From an uncultured Clostridia bacterium (GTDB lineage Bacteria > Bacillota > Clostridia > Christensenellales > CAG-917), in NCBI GenBank assembly GCA_934254835.1, contig CAKQMI010000015.1, forward strand, positions 1 through 37,453: a stretch of DNA of 37,453 nucleotides, given 5' to 3'. The notes beneath the pieces are model-generated. The model had not been told where the DNA came from. It saw nothing but the letters and a program-made list of their open reading frames with translations, and made no database searches. Positions within the stretch are counted from its first letter, which is position 1. Each line of letters opens with the position of its first letter. Positions 27,801-33,800 of this stretch are shown piece after piece. A program made the position numbers and the translations under genes.

Positions 27801-30800
27801 AGACTGTGCTTGCCGTTGGACAAGTCATAGTCAATTGCCACGCCGAATTGAACGCCGAGCGCGCTCTTTGCACCTTCTTTGGCTTTTGTCCACTCTGCTT
27901 CGTCCTTAAACATTTCGCCGAAGATATCGAGGTTATTGGTGCTCAATTTGACGGTATCGACAAGGACGCCGAGGTTAAGATACGAGCACGTCGCAACAAC
28001 TTCAAGCAAAGGTTTGTTTTCGTCTTTCAGATCGACCGAGAGGCTTGCCGACAGTCCCAAATTGTTGATGATTTCGAGAATGTCTTCGCCAACGGCGTCT
28101 TTACCTATGAACGCTTTCAACAAGCCTTTCACCGTTTCTTCGGCAATCTTGACGTCGAGGCTCTTCGAGGCAAGTTCCAAAAGGATTTCCGCTTCGTTTA
28201 CCGCGGGAGTTTCGGAATCGTCAGATGCGAGTGCCGAACCACTTCCGTCGACTTTTCCGCCAAGGACTTTCACAACGCCCTCAACGGTCTTGCCAAGCAG
28301 ACTTCCGATAAGGTCAAAGTTTTCAATCTTGCTTTTTACGGGTGCGCTTTGGCTCATAAATTGCGTTTCGACATACAAGCAAGGATTGCCGTTTGCGTCG
28401 GTTGTGAAGTACAAGCCGAGTATGGTCTTTTCTTTGCCCGTTGCGTCGTTTCTGACCTGCAACATAATGTCGGATTTGCCGAAGTCTTTCAGGTTAAGGT
28501 TGCCCGCGACTCTTACGCGAAGGTCAAGGTCGATTGCCTTTTGGACGTCGAGATTGAGCGGGAATTCAAGGTCGGTGCCTGTTGCCTGCAAAATGCCCGA
28601 CAGAAGCGTGCCGATGGGGAACATACCCTGCTTCAAGCCGAGGTCAAGACCGATTTCGACGTCAAGCGAAATTTGGTCAAGTTCGTCAAGTCCTTTATAT
28701 TCGCCCTCTTTGCCTTTGAGGTTTTTCAGGACGTTGTCGTTTTTGGCAAGACCGATTTGCAATCCGCCGAGTTTTACGCCAAGGATAATCGGGTTAATAC
28801 CGACGCTGACGCCCAAGATATAGGGATTGTCTTCCGTGACTTTAGTGTTGAACTCGATCTTGCTGTTTTCTTCAACAAGTTGCAAGTCAACGCCTTCGAT
28901 ATCGGCAACGACTTTCAAGATTGCGCCGATCATATTTTTGCCAAGCGTAATCGTCATGCCCGATTCTGTGTCGTTTCTGTAAATGCTGATTTCTTTTACT
29001 ATGTCGTTGATGACTTTGAGTATGCCGTCAACACCGAGGTCCGCCGATGCGGTCGCCGAACCCGATCCGCCTTTTATCATACCCAAGATTTGGTCAACGC
29101 CGATTTTGAGTTTGGTATTTGTAACGGTCTTTTTACCATTGACGTTGATATAAACCGTTTTGTTCGTGACGTAAAGTCCGACGACTTGTTCTGCGGATTT
29201 ATCCCACGGAGCCTTGTCGGTGATTTCCACGGCAAGGTCAGCGGTTTTCAACAAGTTTGCGATAATATTTTTCGCATCGCCACCGCCCATAAGCGCGCCG
29301 AGTTGGATGTTGCCGGAAATTCTCAATCCGATGACGTCTCTGATTTCTTCCGCCACTTTGAACTTAATAAGCAGTTTTTTCAGGAATTCCGCAAGTTCAT
29401 TCGATACATTTTCGTTGCCTTTGAGCAATCCCGAAAGCAATCCGCCGATTTCCCACTTGGTTTCGCCCGTGGTCTGATCCGCGCCGAGTTCGATGGCGGC
29501 TTCCACGTTGACGTACACGGTGAGGTCTTCGATTTTGTCTGCTACGACGGTGTTCACTTTCTTGTATTCGCCGTTTTCAGCCTTGACGTATTCGCCGTCA
29601 ACAAGGTTGTATCTTGTGCCGGTATATACTTCGTCTTCTGCGATTTTTTCAAATTTGTAGGAATTCTCAAAATTCTTCTCGTCGCTCAAAGAATCGATGT
29701 ATTCTTCAAACGTTTTTCCATACTCATTCTTGAATTTCTTTTCGGACAGTTGAATGTTGCCGAGTTTAATACCCAAGTTTGCGACGGTGTGATTTACTTT
29801 CTTGTATTCGCCGTTTTCAGCCTTGACGTATTTGCCGTCAACAAGGTTGTATCTTGTGCCGTCGTATGTTTCGCCTTCCGCGATTTTTACAAAGGAGAAC
29901 GGTTCCGTTGCGCCGTTTCTCATGATGAAGACGCCGATGCCGATACCCGAGAACTTATCGTCTTTTCCTGTTATCGATACGTCGCCGTCGTTGATTTGAC
30001 CGATGACGATGGATGCGCCGAGTTCGGGCAGTTTAAGTTTCATTTCCGTGGTGTCGCCCGTGGGGTTGCCGTTTTCGCCAAAGACTCGCTTCATCGTATA
30101 GCCATTTGTAAAGAGTTCATACAAGGCGACGTCTTGATTGCTCGCGTCAATTTTGACGTAAGTGGTAAATCCGCTCGTCTTGTTGTACGCTTTTATAAAG
30201 CCTTTCTTGAAATCAATCGCGTCTTTGTCCATATCGAACATAAGCGTGTCGGCGCGTTTGTACTCCGATTGCAAGTACTTGGGCGCGCTCGCGTACGCGT
30301 CCTTATTAGAAGCGTCGATGAGCGTGAACTTTCTGCCGGAGTTGACAAACTCTTTCAAAGTTCCGTCGGCGTTCTTTTGGCAATGCTTATCGATGCCTTG
30401 TGCGACGGCTTGTTCTTTCAAAACGTAGAAATAGGTTTGTTCCTTGACTTCCTCTCCGTCCTCTTCTTTGACAATCGTCTTTGCTCTCACAAAGAAGTCG
30501 TCGCCGACGTATCCGTTATCGAGCGTGAACGGGTTTTCGCTGTTTTCGCTGTTTTCGCTGTCGTAAGTATACTTATACTTATCGACGTTTCTCTGATACA
30601 GGTCTTTGTCCTTGACAGAGTTCTCCTTGGGATAAGCGTTTTCCAAAATCGTATAGTCGGTTGTTGCGTTGTAAGCGTAGTATTTATAGCTTTGTCCGCC
30701 CGGGTTGTATGCGATATAATCGTTCATATCGCCGACAAGCACGCCGACAAGCAGTTTCATAACGCCCGTCATAACCTTGATTTGCACGCCTTTGTTGCCA

Positions 30801-33800
30801 AGAAGGATTATGGGGTTGAGTTCCGACAAATCGATGTCCGCAGACGCCGTGCCGTCGCCCTTTTTGTTGATAAGATTATCCAAAAGCGCAATAAGGTCAA
30901 ACTTCAACGCAACGGGTTGAATAATCGTTCCGTTTACCGTGTTGAGATAAAGCGTGGTGGTTTTTTGGTCATAGTAAAGTCCCAAGAATACGCTGTTGTC
31001 CGAAACTTTTCTGAGTTCGATAAGCAGGCGCGTATCGTTGGATTTGGGTGCGCTTGAAATGTCAACGTCGGCAACGACGTTCAGTCTTAATCCGCCTTGA
31101 ATTACGTCTTGGACGTTGATTTTCGTGCCTATAGCAAAGTCTGCGACAAGTGCGCCGACGATTTCTTCGAGTTCATATACGTCTTTGTCCAAGAACACGT
31201 CGATTTCCGCGCCGAGCCCCAAGAAAATATTTCCACCGTTCAAAAGGTCGTGATATTCGGCTTTCGTGACGTCAACGCCCAAAGTTTTGAGGTCGCGCGT
31301 GCCGACGGACAGGTAAATGTGACCGAGTCCGAGACCGAGCGCCATATTTGCGCTTTCGCCCTGCTGAATACCGACGTTGGCTTTGAGGTAAAGTTTGCTG
31401 AGATTCAGCCCGTCGTATTCGAGCGAAATGCCGGTGTCATTGTTTGTAAAGTTCAGTTTGTCGACAACTTTGGTGTCAACGCCCAGCCCTTTCAAAAGAC
31501 CGCTCAACAACGTGTTCGCAATCGCGACTTCCAACCTTTCGTTGCTGATTGTGATGCCCGCAAGGTTTGCGACAAGTAAGCCGAGAATGTCGAATTCCGC
31601 CTTATCTTCGGGTTTCTGTTCGCCGTCGGGAGTGCCTTCGGTGTTGTCACCGTCGCCCGATGCAAGAGCGGTGCTTCCCGCGCTCGTATCTTTGCCGAAG
31701 AGTTTGAAGTTGCCACCCAAAGCGTCGAGAATGTTGATTTTGTAATTTCTGAGTTCGCCGTCGGCGCTGTAAAGGTACAGCACGCCTTTTTCAAGCAATA
31801 ACACGGCGTCCAAGGCTTTTTCACCCGCGTTTGCGTGGACGTCGATACGAGCGTCGATTGCGTCGAGAATGTCTTTTACGCCCGTGTTGTTCTTGATTGC
31901 GTTGACAAGCTTCATCACGTTGACGTTTGCATTTATTTTGAGGTTGAGGTCAACGTCAACGCCGTCGGGAGACTGCACTTTGAGTGCAAGACCGTACAAC
32001 ATTTTGCCAAGAGGCGACAGATCCAGCACACTGCCTTTCGAAACGTCAAACGACAGGTCGATGTCCAGCCCGACGCTTGCCCACAAATCGAAGTCAAGCG
32101 TGGTGCCGTCGTATTTCAATTTGCCCGCATCGACAAATTCACCGCCGTCTTTTACGCTCTTGAGGTTTTTACCTGCTATATACGCATTAAGCGTAGGATC
32201 GGGGTTGCCGTAGTTGAGGAACACGCCGAGGCTTAAATCTGCAATTTGCCCGCGCTCGTTGCTCGCCATATTAGACGCAATCTCGATTTTCCAGCCTTCC
32301 TCGCCTTGAGGATAGTCCTCGCGAGTTTGATAAATAGCCAAGTGAATATTTTCAACGGGGAGTTTCAGCCCCAGTTTGCCCATAAGCCCCGCTATAACGT
32401 CTTTCGTAAGGTCCGCCGAAATTCTTTCGACAGTAATCGGGGTATCCGTGCCCATCACGATATTGACACATGCGAGAAGCGCCATAATATCGAGGTTTGC
32501 GGTTTCTTCGACTGCCGCCGATTCGTTGTCTTCGGAAGCAAAGCCGTAGTGCGTCACGACAAGTTCGCCCTTGTCCATGACGGTTTGCACCGCCGAAAGA
32601 AGCCCTTCGTTCAGAACGTCGCCGTCCGACGCGCCCGAGCCGTTGCCTTTGATAAGGTCCATTATCGAGGGAATTTCGGGGATTTTCGACGCAATAAGGT
32701 CTTTCAGAATTTGGTTGAGATCGACGTTGGGGATCATTGCTTTGCCCCCGCCGAGACCGGACATATCCGCATAAATCGCTTTGTCCGCGCCAATGTAGTA
32801 AAGTCCGAGATAGGTCCTCGGATTGCCATTTTTATCTTTTCCGTTCAGTTCGATAACTGCACGACTTTTACTATTATTTTTCAGGTTGATTTCCGCACGC
32901 AATTTGAGTTGGAGGCTAATTTTGAGCGGAGAGAGAATTTGGACAGCGTCGTTATTGTTGTAGATTGCCGTACCGGTGATACTTTCCAAGGCTTTTGCGA
33001 TTGCTCCGCCAAGCGCATCGTCAATGTTTTTGACGCTGTATTTTTGCTCTGCAACGTTAAGTTCGACGTCGATATCCGCGCTGAGCGTCGTAAAGCTGTA
33101 GTTTTTCCTGTCGGCTTTGACAAGAGTAGGCATGCCGTCTTTGACTTCTTTTGCGAAATTATCCGATTTCGAAAGCTCGGCAACGCCAAGTTCGACCGTC
33201 TTATCGATGTTGCCCTTCGAACTGATGACATTTAACGCCATCTTTTGGAAACGGTTGTTGCTGATGTTTGCAACAAGCGTGGTATTGAGGGTTTTTTGTC
33301 CCGACAAAATGTCGCCGACAAGCAAGTTGACGACGCCCTTAATAATGTCGGATTGATTTTTCAAAGCATCCTTTACGATGTTGCCCAACTGCTCCATCAA
33401 TGCACTATTTGTAAACAATGCGTTGAGTTTTGTGGGCATGACAAGGTCAATCGAACCGTCCGCGTTCGTGACGGAGTAACAGCCGTTGTCCGCGATAAGA
33501 CTAAGTAAAAGGTTGAATATCGTCAGCTTATCGCTGTTGCTCGTGCCAAGAATTTGCGAAATAAGAGAGCCCACTCCGGAGTCGCCGAAAAGCGAGCCAA
33601 GGTCGTATTCCTTGAAAAACTCCTCAAGTTGAAGTTGATTGAGAATTTGCTTGAAAACTCCAACGACGTAAGAAATGTCCGAGTCGGATACGTAGTAACG
33701 ATGTACCGCCTTGCCGGAAGCATAGTCGTTGAAGTCGATGTACATATCACCGTTCAGGGCGTAAATGCCCAAAACAACGGTATTCAAATCGGCACTTTCT

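Larger units (their letters stand above)
16205..33800 (-). repeat. about fifteen LGLYY/LYxDLSG modules with ALASGD-type linkers
   Basis: The strand motif LGxYxx(3-6)LYxxx recurs near 33780, 32800, 31770, 30965, 29170, 28405, 27475, 25200, 24095, 23100, 22055, 20120, 19345, 18105 and 16370. Examples are LGLYYDQKTTTLYLN, VGIYVADGNVYLMLDGLG and KVGIYLDGQSLYADLSGWG. From the second copy on, each is followed 25-50 residues later by a Ser/Ala/Gly/Asp linker (GSTALASGD, SGSALASDD, GSSTALASGD, TTSALASGDG, ASSTALASDD), some weaker. Most spacings are about 770-1240 bp. The four long gaps (1,735-2,275 bp) mostly coincide with inserted short Tyr-Gly repeats or non-repeat inserts. Confidence 0.8.

Noticed and set aside
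27551..31057. Plus-strand frame of 1,168 codons
   Set aside because: Antisense shadow of the giant gene. Its composition follows the opposite strand's codon bias (Phe, Val, Asp and Cys rich), with no ribosome binding site or domain.
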